Assembly: GCF_002234535.1 (NCBI RefSeq)
Contig: NZ_CP022521.1
Coordinates: forward strand, 1,488,001-1,552,000
Source of the DNA: Actinoalloteichus hoggarensis
Lineage (GTDB): Bacteria > Actinomycetota > Actinomycetes > Mycobacteriales > Pseudonocardiaceae
Reading direction: 5' to 3'
Length of the DNA: 64,000 nucleotides
In this document: positions 1 to 8,414 of the stretch, in pieces
Layout: the number at the start of each line of letters is the position of its first letter
How positions within the stretch are numbered: position 1 is the first letter of the stretch
Translations under genes and position numbers: made by a program
Notes under the pieces: generated by a model
Database searches by the model: none
Told to the model about the DNA's origin: nothing
What the model saw: the letters and a program-made list of their open reading frames with translations, nothing else

Positions 1-9
1 GGGCACGGG

Positions 10-909
10 ATGCCCGCGGTCAGCGCATCGGGCAGACAGATGAGACGACTCGCCCTGGCCTTCGTCGTGCTGCTCGTCTTCCTCATCGTCGAAGTGGTGG
101 TCGGCCTCGCGACCTCCTCGTTGGCGCTGCTCTCCGACGCGGGCCACATGCTCACCGACGTCCTGGGCATCGGAATGGCGTTGGCCGCCATCGCGGCCTC
201 GCGGGCCTCGGCACGCAAGGCCGCAGGCTCCTCCCGCACCTTCGGGCTCTACCGGCTGGAGGTGCTCGCCGCCCTGGCGAACGCGGTCCTGCTCCTGGCC
301 GTCGCCTGCTTCATCCTGGTGGAGGCCGTCGGGCGCTTCGCCGACCCGCCGGAGGTGGCGGGCGGGCCCGTGATGCTCGCGGCGGGCGCGGGCCTCGTCG
401 CCAATCTGATCGCGTTCCAGCTCCTGCGCTCGGGAGCCTCCGAGAGCATCAACATGCGGGGTGCCTATCTCGAGGTCCTCGCGGACACGGTCGCCTCCAT
501 CGGCGTGCTGATCGGCGGCGCGGTGACGCTGCTCTTCGGCTGGGCGCTGGCCGACCCGATCGTCGCCGTCGGGATCGCGCTCTTCGTCGTGCCCCGCACA
601 CTCCGACTCGCCGCGCAGGCCCTGCGCATCCTGGTTCAACAGGCCCCGGAAGGCCTCGACGTCGCCGAGCTGACCCGACGGCTCGGGGACCTGCCGGGCG
701 TCACCGAGGTGCACGACCTGCACGTCTGGACCCTCACCTCCGGGATGGAGGTGCTGGCGGCCCACCTGACCATCGCCGAGGGCGCCGACGCCGACGCCGT
801 GCTGACCTCGGCCCGACGGATGCTGGTCGATCGGTACGAGATCGAACACGCCACGTTGCAGATCGAGTCCAGCGGCGGTTCGGCCCACTGCCACCAGCTG
901 AGCTGGTAG
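10..909 (+). CDS. cation diffusion facilitator (CDF) family metal transporter
   Basis: Predicted inner-membrane exporter of divalent metals (Zn/Co/Cd type) that exchanges cytosolic metal for protons. About six hydrophobic segments span residues 12-205. The first metal site is the CDF motif around D43/H46/D50 (SDAGHMLTD). The second site reads E155-V-L-A-D159, with Glu where many CDF proteins have His, so metal preference cannot be assigned. Residues 205-295 form the cytosolic ferredoxin-like domain and end in a His/Cys motif (HCHQL). The first ATG is only 10 nt from the window edge, so the true start could lie upstream. The converging sigma-factor gene ends 64 nt after the stop. The family call is firm; the substrate is inferred. 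Confidence 0.9.
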   Translation: MPAVSASGRQMRRLALAFVVLLVFLIVEVVVGLATSSLALLSDAGHMLTDVLGIGMALAAIAASRASARKAAGSSRTFGLYRLEVLAALANAVLLLAVACFILVEAVGRFADPPEVAGGPVMLAAGAGLVANLIAFQLLRSGASESINMRGAYLEVLADTVASIGVLIGGAVTLLFGWALADPIVAVGIALFVVPRTLRLAAQALRILVQQAPEGLDVAELTRRLGDLPGVTEVHDLHVWTLTSGMEVLAAHLTIAEGADADAVLTSARRMLVDRYEIEHATLQIESSGGSAHCHQLSW

Positions 910-972
910 CCCCGAGCCGAGTCGAGCCGGCGCGGACGCCCCCGCGTCGGCGCCACGCGAGATCGCACACCG

Positions 973-1905
973 TCAACGCTCCGGCCGTCGCGACGACGAC
1001 CGCACGATCGAGTTCAGGTCGGCGACCGGTCCGAGGTGTGCCAGCTTCTCGGGGTTGGTGATCGACCTGACGTCCGCGATCCGCCCGTCGACGATGTCGA
1101 GCGCCCAGACGGCGAGCAGCTCGTTCCCCTGGTGCAGACGCGCTCCCGGGCCGCCGTTCACCTCGACGAGCCGCACCGACAACCCGGGGATCAAGGCGTT
1201 CAGTCGACCCCACGTGGTCACCAGCATTCCGGCGATCCGGCCGCGGCCGTGCACGGGCTTCGTGAGGCTCGGCACCTTGCCGCCGCCGTCGCCGGTCAGC
1301 ACCGCGTCGTGTGCCAGCAGCGCCTCCAGCCCGGCGAGGTCCCCCTGCTCGACGGCCGCGAAGAACCGCCTGGTCAACTCCTCCTGCTGCTGTCGTGTCG
1401 GCCGGAAGCGCGGCCTGCGCTCGGTGACGTGCCGCCGGGCCCGACTGGCCAGCTGCCGCACGTTGCCCTCGCTCTTGTCGACGATCGTCGCGATCTCCGC
1501 ATAGCCGTAGCCGAACACGTCGTGCAGCAGCAGCACCGCCCGCTGCTCCGGAGACAGGCTCTCCAAGAGCACCAGCAGCGCCATCGACAGCGAGTCGGCC
1601 GTCTCGGCGTGCCGAGCCGGGTCGTCCCCGCCGTCGGTGATGATCGGCTCCGGCAGCCACTCGCCGACATAGCGCTCCCGGCGGGCCCGCGCGGAGCGCA
1701 GCGCGTTGATCGCCAGCCGGGTGGTCACGGTCGCGATGAAGGCGCGAGGCACCTCGATCGACGTCCCGGTGACCAACGCCTGATGCACCCGCAGCAGCGC
1801 CTCCTGCACCACGTCCTCGGCCTCGGAGACACTGCCGAGCATCCGGTAGGCGATGGCGAAGGCGCCCGGTCGCAGTTCCTGGAGCAGCCGCTCGTGATCG
1901 GTCAT
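973..1905 (-). CDS. sigJ: ECF41-family RNA polymerase sigma factor (SigJ-type)
   Basis: Alternative sigma factor, 310 aa, longer than ordinary ECF factors. Region 2 lies near residues 5-75 and region 4 (helix-turn-helix, SPEQRAVLLLHDVFGYGYAE) near 118-162. A SnoaL-like C-terminal domain spans about 172-305. That extension carries the hallmark ECF41 motifs: DGGGK at 206-210 and NPEKL at 284-288 (family form NPDKL). In this family the extension, rather than a separate anti-sigma factor, modulates activity, and none is encoded here. The start is ATG at 1905, preceded by GGAGGG. If the upstream oxidoreductase is read unshifted, its stop overlaps this start by 4 nt (ATGA). ECF41 genes are typically linked to oxidoreductase, carboxymuconolactone decarboxylase or epimerase genes, which fits this neighbour. 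Confidence 0.9.
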   Translation of the reverse strand: MTDHERLLQELRPGAFAIAYRMLGSVSEAEDVVQEALLRVHQALVTGTSIEVPRAFIATVTTRLAINALRSARARRERYVGEWLPEPIITDGGDDPARHAETADSLSMALLVLLESLSPEQRAVLLLHDVFGYGYAEIATIVDKSEGNVRQLASRARRHVTERRPRFRPTRQQQEELTRRFFAAVEQGDLAGLEALLAHDAVLTGDGGGKVPSLTKPVHGRGRIAGMLVTTWGRLNALIPGLSVRLVEVNGGPGARLHQGNELLAVWALDIVDGRIADVRSITNPEKLAHLGPVADLNSIVRSSSRRPER

Positions 1906-3215
1906 GCCGCGCCCTCCAGTCGGACCGCGCCGGCAGCCGCGTGCGCGTCGCGTGCCCTCGACGCGGGCGGACGCCCCCTGCGGTCGACGGCGGGCGCCCC
2001 GTCCCCGCGGCCGTCGCCGTGTACGACTCGGCCGGTTCGGTGCTCTCTCCCCGCCCGAGCAGCCGCCGATGCTCGGCCACGATGTGCCCCGCGGGTTCGT
2101 CGACCGCCCGGCTCGGACGCGCCTGCGTCGCCTCGCCTGCCTCGGGGCGCGATCATGCGGCCATTCCCGTGCGTGCGGCGTGCTTCGCACCCCCGGTCAC
2201 CAGCTCCGTCACCACGGCTCCCGCACCACCGGCGAGAGGCGGGCAGCAGTGTGTCGTCACGCCGAGTGAACTGGCCCACCGCGTCTCGGCGGCCGAGCGA
2301 GACCGCCCGCGCGAGATGACGCACCGAATAGGGAACGAGATCGCGGCCGCCGATCGTGCGAGCCCTCGTGTCCGCGGCGTGGGCGCCCGGCGGGCCCGCG
2401 ACCCGGCAGGCCATCCGGGCGCCCGGCACGGCCGCGCAGTCCACGACCGCGAGGATCCGATGGTCGGTCACGCTGCGCAGGAACTCGTCCACGACCACTC
2501 GTCCCCGATGGTCCACGGCGAGACCGCTGCGTGCCGCGAGATCCGGGACTTCGCCGATGATCGCCCACAGGGTCAGGTCCGAGGCGAACATCGAACCGGA
2601 GCGTAGCCGGACGACACCGCGGAACTCGCCAGAGTCCCGTTCGACCGAGGTCACCTCGTCGTCGACGAGGTCGACGGTCAGCCGCTTCAGGCTCGCGCGA
2701 ATCCGTCGATGCGCGCGCTGCGAGAAACTCGAGGCGACGGCGGGCCCGATGAGCCGCACTCGGACGTCCGGCCGGGTGAACGCCACCTCGGACGCCGTCT
2801 CGATCCCGGTGGGACCGCCGCCGATCACGGTGACCGTGCTGCCCGTCGTCAGGGTGGCCAGGGCGACGCGGGACCGCTCCGCTCCTTCCCACGTGCCGAC
2901 CGGCATCGGACCGGCCGTGCTGCCCACGGCGAGCACCACGTGGTCGTAGCCGAGCGTGCGGCCGTCGTCGAGGCGGACACGGCCGTCGTCGATCCGGTCC
3001 ACGGTGCCGACGATCGAGGCGATCCCGGTCCGCAGCATCGTCGTCAGCGATTCCGTGACGGCACCGGACCCCGCGACGTGCCGATGTAGTCGGACCCGTT
3101 CGACGAACTCCGGTCGAGGATCGAGCACCGTGATCTCGGCGGTCGGCGCCTTCCCGGCCAGTCGATTCGCCGCGACGGGCCCCGCGTAGCCCGCGCCGAT
3201 CACCACTGTCTTCAT
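1902..3215 (-). CDS. NAD(P)/FAD-dependent oxidoreductase (NDH-2-like), probable C-terminal frameshift
   Basis: Flavin-dependent pyridine-nucleotide-disulfide-type oxidoreductase. The N-terminal FAD dinucleotide fold is VIGAGYAG (residues 4-11), the NAD(P) fold is VIGGGPTGIE near 150-160, and a family-typical SLGRRDAVGQFTRRDD motif lies near 310. The start is ATG 3215 with GAGGAGA upstream. After the RRDD motif the open frame turns into an Arg/Gly-rich tail of about 115 residues unlike the family. A one-base shift at about 2235-2255 instead restores LAGGAGAVVTELV and ends at a TGA at 2153-2155, giving about 353 aa. A frameshift mutation or a sequencing error is therefore likely. The gene is first in the operon with the ECF41 sigma factor and is its probable regulatory target. 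Its substrate is unknown. Confidence 0.75.
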   Translation of the reverse strand: MKTVVIGAGYAGPVAANRLAGKAPTAEITVLDPRPEFVERVRLHRHVAGSGAVTESLTTMLRTGIASIVGTVDRIDDGRVRLDDGRTLGYDHVVLAVGSTAGPMPVGTWEGAERSRVALATLTTGSTVTVIGGGPTGIETASEVAFTRPDVRVRLIGPAVASSFSQRAHRRIRASLKRLTVDLVDDEVTSVERDSGEFRGVVRLRSGSMFASDLTLWAIIGEVPDLAARSGLAVDHRGRVVVDEFLRSVTDHRILAVVDCAAVPGARMACRVAGPPGAHAADTRARTIGGRDLVPYSVRHLARAVSLGRRDAVGQFTRRDDTLLPASRRWCGSRGDGAGDRGCEARRTHGNGRMIAPRGRRGDAGASEPGGRRTRGAHRGRASAAARAGREHRTGRVVHGDGRGDGAPAVDRRGRPPASRARDAHAAAGAVRLEGAA

Positions 3216-3272
3216 CTCGTCTCCTCGGAGGCGGCCTGCGCCCCATCGCCGGACATCGCCGTCATCTGGAGA

Positions 3273-3299
3273 GACAGGACAGCGGGTCCGGCTGTGACA
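3273..3299 (-). promoter_or_regulatory. putative ECF41 (SigJ) autoregulated promoter
   Basis: On the minus strand TGTCACA (3299-3293) is followed after exactly 16 nt by TGTC (3276-3273). The published ECF41 consensus is TGTCACA-N16-CGTC, so the -35 matches fully and the -10 in three of four bases. It lies about 58 nt upstream of the oxidoreductase-sigJ operon start, the expected place for an autoregulated promoter. Confidence 0.6.
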
Positions 3300-4072
3300 G
3301 CGCGGTGGCGTGGAAACCGGAGACGGGCGCGCGGCCGCCGTCGCCTGGGCGGCCGGCGGACTCCGCGGCCGGAGAGCGGCCGGGAGCGTGTCCGCGTGGC
3401 GGCGGCCCGCCCAGACCGATGCCCGCGGCGTCGGAGCCGATGTGCTGGGAAACGGGCGACGCGGGCCGGGCACTCGTCCTTGCCGACGAGTCCGTCGTCG
3501 CCGATGTCCAGCGACCGGAAAGGCGTCCTCATCCACCCTCCCGGCGTCTGTGACGCTGTGGAGGGTCGTCCGCCGGACCGAGGTCACCTGGTGGTCGGCG
3601 TCGGCGAGCGCGAAAGCCTTCAGGCGCCCCTTCGACGGGTGCCATCGGCGGCCCTCCGCTGCGGTAGATGCGAGGCTGGTGATGCATCGGGGCTGCGTGG
3701 GCAGGAATGCGTCGAGAGTCGATGTCGATCACCGACCGGGCGCGGGCGAGCGTCGCCGACGGCGGCGCGGACGATGTTCGGCGTATCTCGGACGGGCCTG
3801 CTGGAAGCGTCGGCGCCCGCGCGCACCATGTTCGTCTCCTCACCGGAAGGGGGGCGGGACGCGTGTACCCGACGGTGTCACTGGCTCAGGCCGTCCGGGG
3901 CGCATGAGGTCCGCTACGCGATGGGCGGAGAAGGTCCCGGGTCGTCGCCGCGAGGCCGTGCGGGTCGTCGATCGACCGGCACGGCCCCTGCGCACGGCTC
4001 CGCGCGCGGCCCCACCTGGCGCGGGGCGACGGAGCAGACAGGACCGGCCAGAGACAGAACGGCCTGCGGTCC
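3300..4072. other. non-coding or decayed region, no supportable gene
   Basis: About 770 bp between the oxidoreductase promoter and the end of the DUF305 gene. Open frames on both strands are Arg/Pro/Gly-rich, have no recognisable domain, and lack a good ribosome site combined with coding-type third-position bias. I see no tRNA, IS end or clear terminator. Confidence 0.5.
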
Positions 4073-4879
4073 TCAGTCTTCGAAGGGGAGCGGTTCGGCG
4101 CCCAGCTCGGAGAGCATGCCGATCATCTTCTCGGACTCCGCCGTCTGATGTCGCAGCATGTTGCTCGCCAGATTGCGGACCTGCGGGATGGCGGCCCGCT
4201 CGGCGGCATAGCTCGCCATCTCCACGCCGCCCTCGTGGTGTCGCAGCATCAGTTGCAGGAAGTAGACGTCGAGCTCCCTGCCGCGCAGCGATCGCAGCCG
4301 CTCCAGCTCCTCGGGGCTGGCCATGCCCGGCATGGCCTCCGCCGCGGAGTCGCCCGCGTCGCCGCCGTGTCCGTGACCCGCGCCGTCACGCATCCAGGCC
4401 ATGTAGCCGTCGGTGGGGTGCAGCGGCCGATCCCAGAGGTTGAGCCAACCCTGCATCCAGCCGATCTGGGTCCGTTGATTGGTGTCGATGTCGAAGGCGA
4501 GCGTGTCGATGCCGATGTCCTCGCCGTTGACGCGGTACAGCGTGGCCATCGTGGTGGCCTGCCGATGGTGCACCGTCATGTCCTGAGCGAATCCGACGTC
4601 CACGGAGTTCTCCGGCGGCGCGTCGCTGCCACCCGGCAGCCCGATGAGCATGCCCGCGGCGGCGCCGAGCAGCAGCAGGCTGAGCGCCGTCGCCGAGGCG
4701 ACGAGGATCCGTACCCAGTTCCTCGACGAGCCCGCCCCGGCGTCGGTGTCGGCCCCGGCCTGATCGGCATCGGTCGAGACCTGCTCGGCGCCGACGTCGC
4801 CCCGCTCGGCGGCACCGCCGCCTGCGGGGGACTCGGGCGTCTCGGGGGCGCGCGTGCCCTCGGGAAGGCGTTCAGTCAC
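4073..4879 (-). CDS. DUF305 domain membrane-anchored protein
   Basis: 268-aa protein with a cytosolic Pro/Glu/Gly-rich N terminus (1-52), one transmembrane helix (about 56-80) and an extracytoplasmic DUF305 domain (ferritin-like helical fold). The domain shows its two repeated His-rich motifs, DMTVHHRQA (H104/H105) and LMLRHHEGGVEMA (H214/H215), plus H244. A His/Gly/Met loop (166-187) could bind metal, and family members are often linked to copper handling; that is inference. The GTG start at 4879 lies 14 nt downstream of the DUF3105 stop, so the two genes form an operon. DUF3105-DUF305 pairs recur in actinobacteria. Confidence 0.85.
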   Translation of the reverse strand: MTERLPEGTRAPETPESPAGGGAAERGDVGAEQVSTDADQAGADTDAGAGSSRNWVRILVASATALSLLLLGAAAGMLIGLPGGSDAPPENSVDVGFAQDMTVHHRQATTMATLYRVNGEDIGIDTLAFDIDTNQRTQIGWMQGWLNLWDRPLHPTDGYMAWMRDGAGHGHGGDAGDSAAEAMPGMASPEELERLRSLRGRELDVYFLQLMLRHHEGGVEMASYAAERAAIPQVRNLASNMLRHQTAESEKMIGMLSELGAEPLPFED

Positions 4880-4893
4880 GGTGGGAACGATCC

Positions 4894-5823
4894 TCAGTCG
4901 CTGTCGGTGCCGTCCGAGGTGCCCTCGTCGTCACCGGACGGCGCCTCCTCGTCGGTCTGGTCGCCGTCGGCGCCGTTCTCGGCCTCGTCGGCGTTCTCGC
5001 CGTCCTCGACCGGCGCGTCCGGGTCGACCGGGGCGTCCGGGTCGATGGCACCCATGTCCTGGTCGCCCTCGCCGGTGAAGCCGCCGAAGTCCTCGGGGTT
5101 GCCGTTCATCGGCATCGCGTCGGGGCCCGGCTCGCTCGGGTCGAAGGGGGGCGGGTCGTCGACGTCGAAGGCAGCGGGATTGGCCTGGCAGGTCGCGCCG
5201 ACCTCCGGGTAGGAGTAGGCGTTGAGCTGCAGCGCCATGATGAACTGGTCGATCCGCTCGTCGGCGGCGTCCTCGAGCTTCAGCTGGTGCCCCCAGGCCT
5301 GGAGGGAGATCGGGCTGTCCAGGTCGGGATACGGCGACAGCATCATCGCGGGCTGGTTGCGCACCCGGTCGGCGAGCAGGTCGAGCTGCTCACCCTCCAC
5401 CTGGTCGGGGTTGTAGGCGATCCACACCGCACCGTGCTCGAGCGAGTGGATCATGTGCTCGGTGCGCACGGCCTGGTCGTAGACGACCCCGTCGCAGCCC
5501 GCCCAGATCTGATCGTGCGGCCCGCCGAAGGGCGGGGAGGACTCGTAGGCGACGCGCTGGGGAGAGAGCACGTGCTGCTGTGCCTGGAACTCCTCGATCA
5601 CGATGCCGTCGATCTCCGTGGACGGATCGGGATTCTCCGCCGTCGGGGTGAAGGCCCGGATGTCCGCCGTGTCCTCGTACCGGTTGTAGACGTAGAAGAA
5701 GACACCCGCCGCGAAGACGATGACGGCGAAGACCGCTGCCACGGTGCCCCACGGCCGCTGCTTCTGGGTCACCACTGCTGCTCGGGCGTTACGTAGTGCC
5801 TTGGCACTCTTTCCGCTGGCCAT
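4894..5823 (-). CDS. DUF3105 domain membrane-anchored protein
   Basis: 309-aa protein with a basic N terminus (MASGKSAKALRNARAAV), one transmembrane helix (about 26-47) and an extracytoplasmic DUF3105 domain (about 75-215). The conserved HMIHSLEHGAVWIAY segment and Cys residues flanking the domain are visible. The last ~80 residues are extremely acidic (runs of D/E with P and G) and probably disordered. The ATG start at 5823 has GCAGGG upstream. On the minus strand a possible -10 box, TACACT, lies at 5884-5879. The gene is first of two with the DUF305 gene. The function is unknown; co-occurrence suggests an envelope role, perhaps metal-related. Confidence 0.85.
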   Translation of the reverse strand: MASGKSAKALRNARAAVVTQKQRPWGTVAAVFAVIVFAAGVFFYVYNRYEDTADIRAFTPTAENPDPSTEIDGIVIEEFQAQQHVLSPQRVAYESSPPFGGPHDQIWAGCDGVVYDQAVRTEHMIHSLEHGAVWIAYNPDQVEGEQLDLLADRVRNQPAMMLSPYPDLDSPISLQAWGHQLKLEDAADERIDQFIMALQLNAYSYPEVGATCQANPAAFDVDDPPPFDPSEPGPDAMPMNGNPEDFGGFTGEGDQDMGAIDPDAPVDPDAPVEDGENADEAENGADGDQTDEEAPSGDDEGTSDGTDSD

Positions 5824-6031
5824 CCCTGCCGGACCTCGTCTTTCGTACCGCGCACATTCCTGACGGTTGCCGGGCGCCAGTGTAGGGATGTCTCGTCATC
5901 GCAGAGTCAGCTAGATGGACCAATGCCGTCGTCGGGTGTGTTCCTCGTCGCACGGACCGCCCGTTGTTCGCGTGCTCGTCCCACTTGTTGAGAGCAGGGT
6001 AAGGGCATGATGAGCTGGGAATACCCGACTC

Positions 6032-6037
6032 TAGAAT
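6032..6037 (+). promoter_or_regulatory. -10 box of a putative leaderless promoter for the nrtL-lysA-thr operon
   Basis: TAGAAT is followed by exactly 7 nt and then the GTG start at 6045. This spacing puts the transcription start at or next to the first base of the start codon, the usual layout of leaderless mRNAs in actinobacteria. There is no Shine-Dalgarno-like sequence before the GTG. Confidence 0.55.
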
Positions 6038-6044
6038 CCACCAG

Positions 6045-6989
6045 GTGAACGTCGAGGAGCTGGCCGAGCTGGTCCGGGACGTCGCGGCGGCCGTGGCGGC
6101 CGACCGGGGCCGAGCCCTCGCGGCGCTGCCGACGCCGATCGTGACTCGTCGGCGAGGCTCACAGGCGGACACGGACGGCGAGTACGCGACCACGTTCGCG
6201 TTGCGGTCGGCCGGTCCGCTGGGTCTGGCGCCTCGCGCCCTCGCCGAGCTGCTCGCGGCGGGGCTCGCCTGCCGAGACGGGGTGCGCGCGGCGACCGTCG
6301 CGGGGCCGGGCTTCGTCAACATCGCCGTCGACGCGCCCGGGGGCTCCGACGTGCTGCGCGACGTCCTGCGGGCGGGCGCCCGTCACGGTCTGCCCGATTC
6401 CGGAGGCCTGGACCTGGCCGCTCACGCGCGGACCGTGCGCGTCGTCGACCGAACGGGGGCATCGGTCGACGCCGCCGAGCGCGTCGCGATGGTCGGCGAC
6501 GCGGCGGCTCGCTATCTGGTGCTGCGGGCCCGACCGCACAGCTCGGTGCGGTTCGACCCTGAGCGCTGGCGGGGGCGTACCGACAGCAATCCACTCTTTC
6601 GGGTGCAGTACGCCCACGCGAGGCTGACGATGCTGCTCCACGGCGCGACCATGCTCGGCGTCGCGGCGCCCCGGCCGACCGAGCGGGGCGACGGGCACGC
6701 CGAGGACGGTGGCGGTCGACCGGAAGACGTCGCCCTCACCCGTAGGCTGAGCGAGTTCTCCTCGGTCGTGGCCGAAGCCGTGCCTGCCCGGCCCGACCGG
6801 GTGGCCCGCTATCTGGAGGACCTGGCCGACGACGTCCGATGTCCCGCCGTCGCCGGGCGGCTGCTGCCCGGCGGCGACGAGCGGCCCTCGGCGGAGCACG
6901 CCGCCGTCGCGCTGCTCTGCGCGGCGGGTCGCCAGGTGCTGAACAACGGTCTTGCCCTCTTGCGCATGAGCGCTCCGGAACGGATGTGA
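6045..6989 (+). CDS. nrtL: ArgS-related anticodon-binding protein, NrtL-like (no catalytic domain)
   Basis: 314-aa protein resembling arginyl-tRNA synthetase ends without its core. Residues 1-95 look like the ArgRS N-terminal additional domain ([26 protein letters not shown]). Residues about 175-314 resemble the region after the catalytic core plus the all-alpha DALR anticodon-binding domain ([23 protein letters not shown]). The Rossmann core with the HIGH and KMSKS signatures is absent, so aminoacylation is not expected. Complete ArgRS is about 550-590 aa. Genes of this type stand upstream of lysA in Streptomyces and relatives, where complete argS occurs in corynebacteria. Its TGA overlaps the lysA ATG. 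The function is undetermined; tRNA-Arg binding is a reasonable inference. Confidence 0.8.
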   Translation: MNVEELAELVRDVAAAVAADRGRALAALPTPIVTRRRGSQADTDGEYATTFALRSAGPLGLAPRALAELLAAGLACRDGVRAATVAGPGFVNIAVDAPGGSDVLRDVLRAGARHGLPDSGGLDLAAHARTVRVVDRTGASVDAAERVAMVGDAAARYLVLRARPHSSVRFDPERWRGRTDSNPLFRVQYAHARLTMLLHGATMLGVAAPRPTERGDGHAEDGGGRPEDVALTRRLSEFSSVVAEAVPARPDRVARYLEDLADDVRCPAVAGRLLPGGDERPSAEHAAVALLCAAGRQVLNNGLALLRMSAPERM

Positions 6990-8413
6990 TGATGCGAGCG
7001 CACCCCGCTGGCCCCCGGCACGCCGACGTGCTGCTGCCCGCCAACACGGCGGGCCCCCGTCCCGACGGGACCACGCAGCTCGACGAGCTGCACCCCCTGG
7101 TGTGGCCGCGTAACGCGGCCCGAGGAGCCGACGGCGCCGTCACGTTCGCGGGGGTGGACGTCCGCGACCTCGTCGCCCGGCACGGCACGCCCCTGTTCGT
7201 GATGGACGAGGCCGACTTCCGATCGCGCTGCGCCGAGTACGCGGCCGCCTTCGGCGACGCGACGCTGGTGCACTACGCCTCCAAGGCGTTCCTCTCCACC
7301 GAGGTGGCTCGCTGGGTCGACGAGGAGGGCCTCAGTCTGGACGTCTGCAGCGGCGGTGAACTGGCGGTCGCGTTGCGCGCCGACTTCCCCGCGGAGCGGA
7401 TCGCGCTGCACGGCAACAACAAGTCCGTCGCCGAACTGGAGGCCGCGGTCCGGGCGGGCGTCGGCGTGGTCGTGGTCGACTCCTTCCACGAGATCGCCCG
7501 CCTGCAGGAGATCGCGGGCAGGCTGGGACGGGTCCAGCCGGTCATGGTGCGGGTCACGGTGGGCGTCGAGGCGCACACCCACGAGTTCATCGCCACCGCG
7601 CACGAGGACCAGAAGTTCGGCTTCTCCGTGGCGGCGGGCCACGCGGCCGAGGCCGTGCGCCGCATCCTCAAGGGCGACACGCTCCGCCTGGTCGGCCTGC
7701 ACAGTCACATCGGCTCGCAGATCTTCGACGTCGCGGGATTCGAGGTGGCCGCGCACCGGGTGGTCGGCCTGCTCGCCGACCTGGTGGCCGAGCACGGCGC
7801 GGCGGCCACGGCCTCGGTGGAGACCATCGACCTCGGGGGCGGCCTCGGAATCGCCTACACCGTCGACGACGACCCGCCGCCCATCGCCGAGGTGGCCGGC
7901 CAGCTGCGGGACATCGTCTCGCGCGAGTGCGTCCAGGCAGGCCTGCGGGTGCCCAGGATCGCCGTGGAGCCGGGGCGGGCCATCGTCGGGCCGGGGACCG
8001 TGACCGTCTACGAGGTCGGCACGATCAAGGACGTCGAACTCGGGCACGACACCCGCAGACGATATGTGAGCGTCGACGGCGGGATGAGCGACAACATTCG
8101 CACCGCCCTGTACGACGCCGTCTACGACTGCAGGCTCGTCTCCCGAGGCGCGGAGGCGCCCGGCACGCTCTGTCGAGTGGTCGGCAAGCACTGCGAGTCC
8201 GGGGACGTCGTGGTCCGCGACTGCTGGCTGCCCGACGACCTGGCGCCCGGCGACCTCATCGCGCTCGGTGCGACCGGCGCGTACTGCTATGTGATGGCCA
8301 ACGGCTACAACCGGGTGCTTCGCCCGCCGGTGGTCGCCGTGCTCGACGGTGCCGATCGGGTGCTGCTGCGCCGGGAGACCGAAGACGATCTGTTGCGGCT
8401 GGAGGTGTCCTGA
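6989..8413 (+). CDS. lysA: diaminopimelate decarboxylase
   Basis: Pyridoxal-phosphate enzyme for the last lysine step, converting meso-diaminopimelate to L-lysine and CO2. It has the fold-III TIM-barrel (about 60-330) and a beta-barrel C-terminal domain. K99 in HYASKAF is the predicted PLP Schiff-base lysine. Also visible are HSHIGSQ (phosphate binding), EPGRAIV, and the GKHCESGD loop with the conserved partner-subunit Cys. It is 474 aa, normal for actinobacteria. ATG 6989 is chosen because it overlaps the nrtL stop by one base; GTG 6986 and ATG 6992 are in-frame alternatives. It is second in the nrtL-lysA-hom-thrC-thrB operon, joining lysine and threonine synthesis. Confidence 0.97.
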   Translation: MMRAHPAGPRHADVLLPANTAGPRPDGTTQLDELHPLVWPRNAARGADGAVTFAGVDVRDLVARHGTPLFVMDEADFRSRCAEYAAAFGDATLVHYASKAFLSTEVARWVDEEGLSLDVCSGGELAVALRADFPAERIALHGNNKSVAELEAAVRAGVGVVVVDSFHEIARLQEIAGRLGRVQPVMVRVTVGVEAHTHEFIATAHEDQKFGFSVAAGHAAEAVRRILKGDTLRLVGLHSHIGSQIFDVAGFEVAAHRVVGLLADLVAEHGAAATASVETIDLGGGLGIAYTVDDDPPPIAEVAGQLRDIVSRECVQAGLRVPRIAVEPGRAIVGPGTVTVYEVGTIKDVELGHDTRRRYVSVDGGMSDNIRTALYDAVYDCRLVSRGAEAPGTLCRVVGKHCESGDVVVRDCWLPDDLAPGDLIALGATGAYCYVMANGYNRVLRPPVVAVLDGADRVLLRRETEDDLLRLEVS

Positions 8414-8414
8414 C

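Noticed and set aside
3529-3843. 104-residue minus-strand open frame in the gap before the DUF305 gene
   Set aside because: Arg/Pro-rich, no ribosome site, no motif; similar frames occur on the opposite strand.
5824-6044. tRNA gene upstream of the ArgRS-like gene
   Set aside because: No cloverleaf, T-loop (GTTCRA) or CCA-end pattern in this gap.
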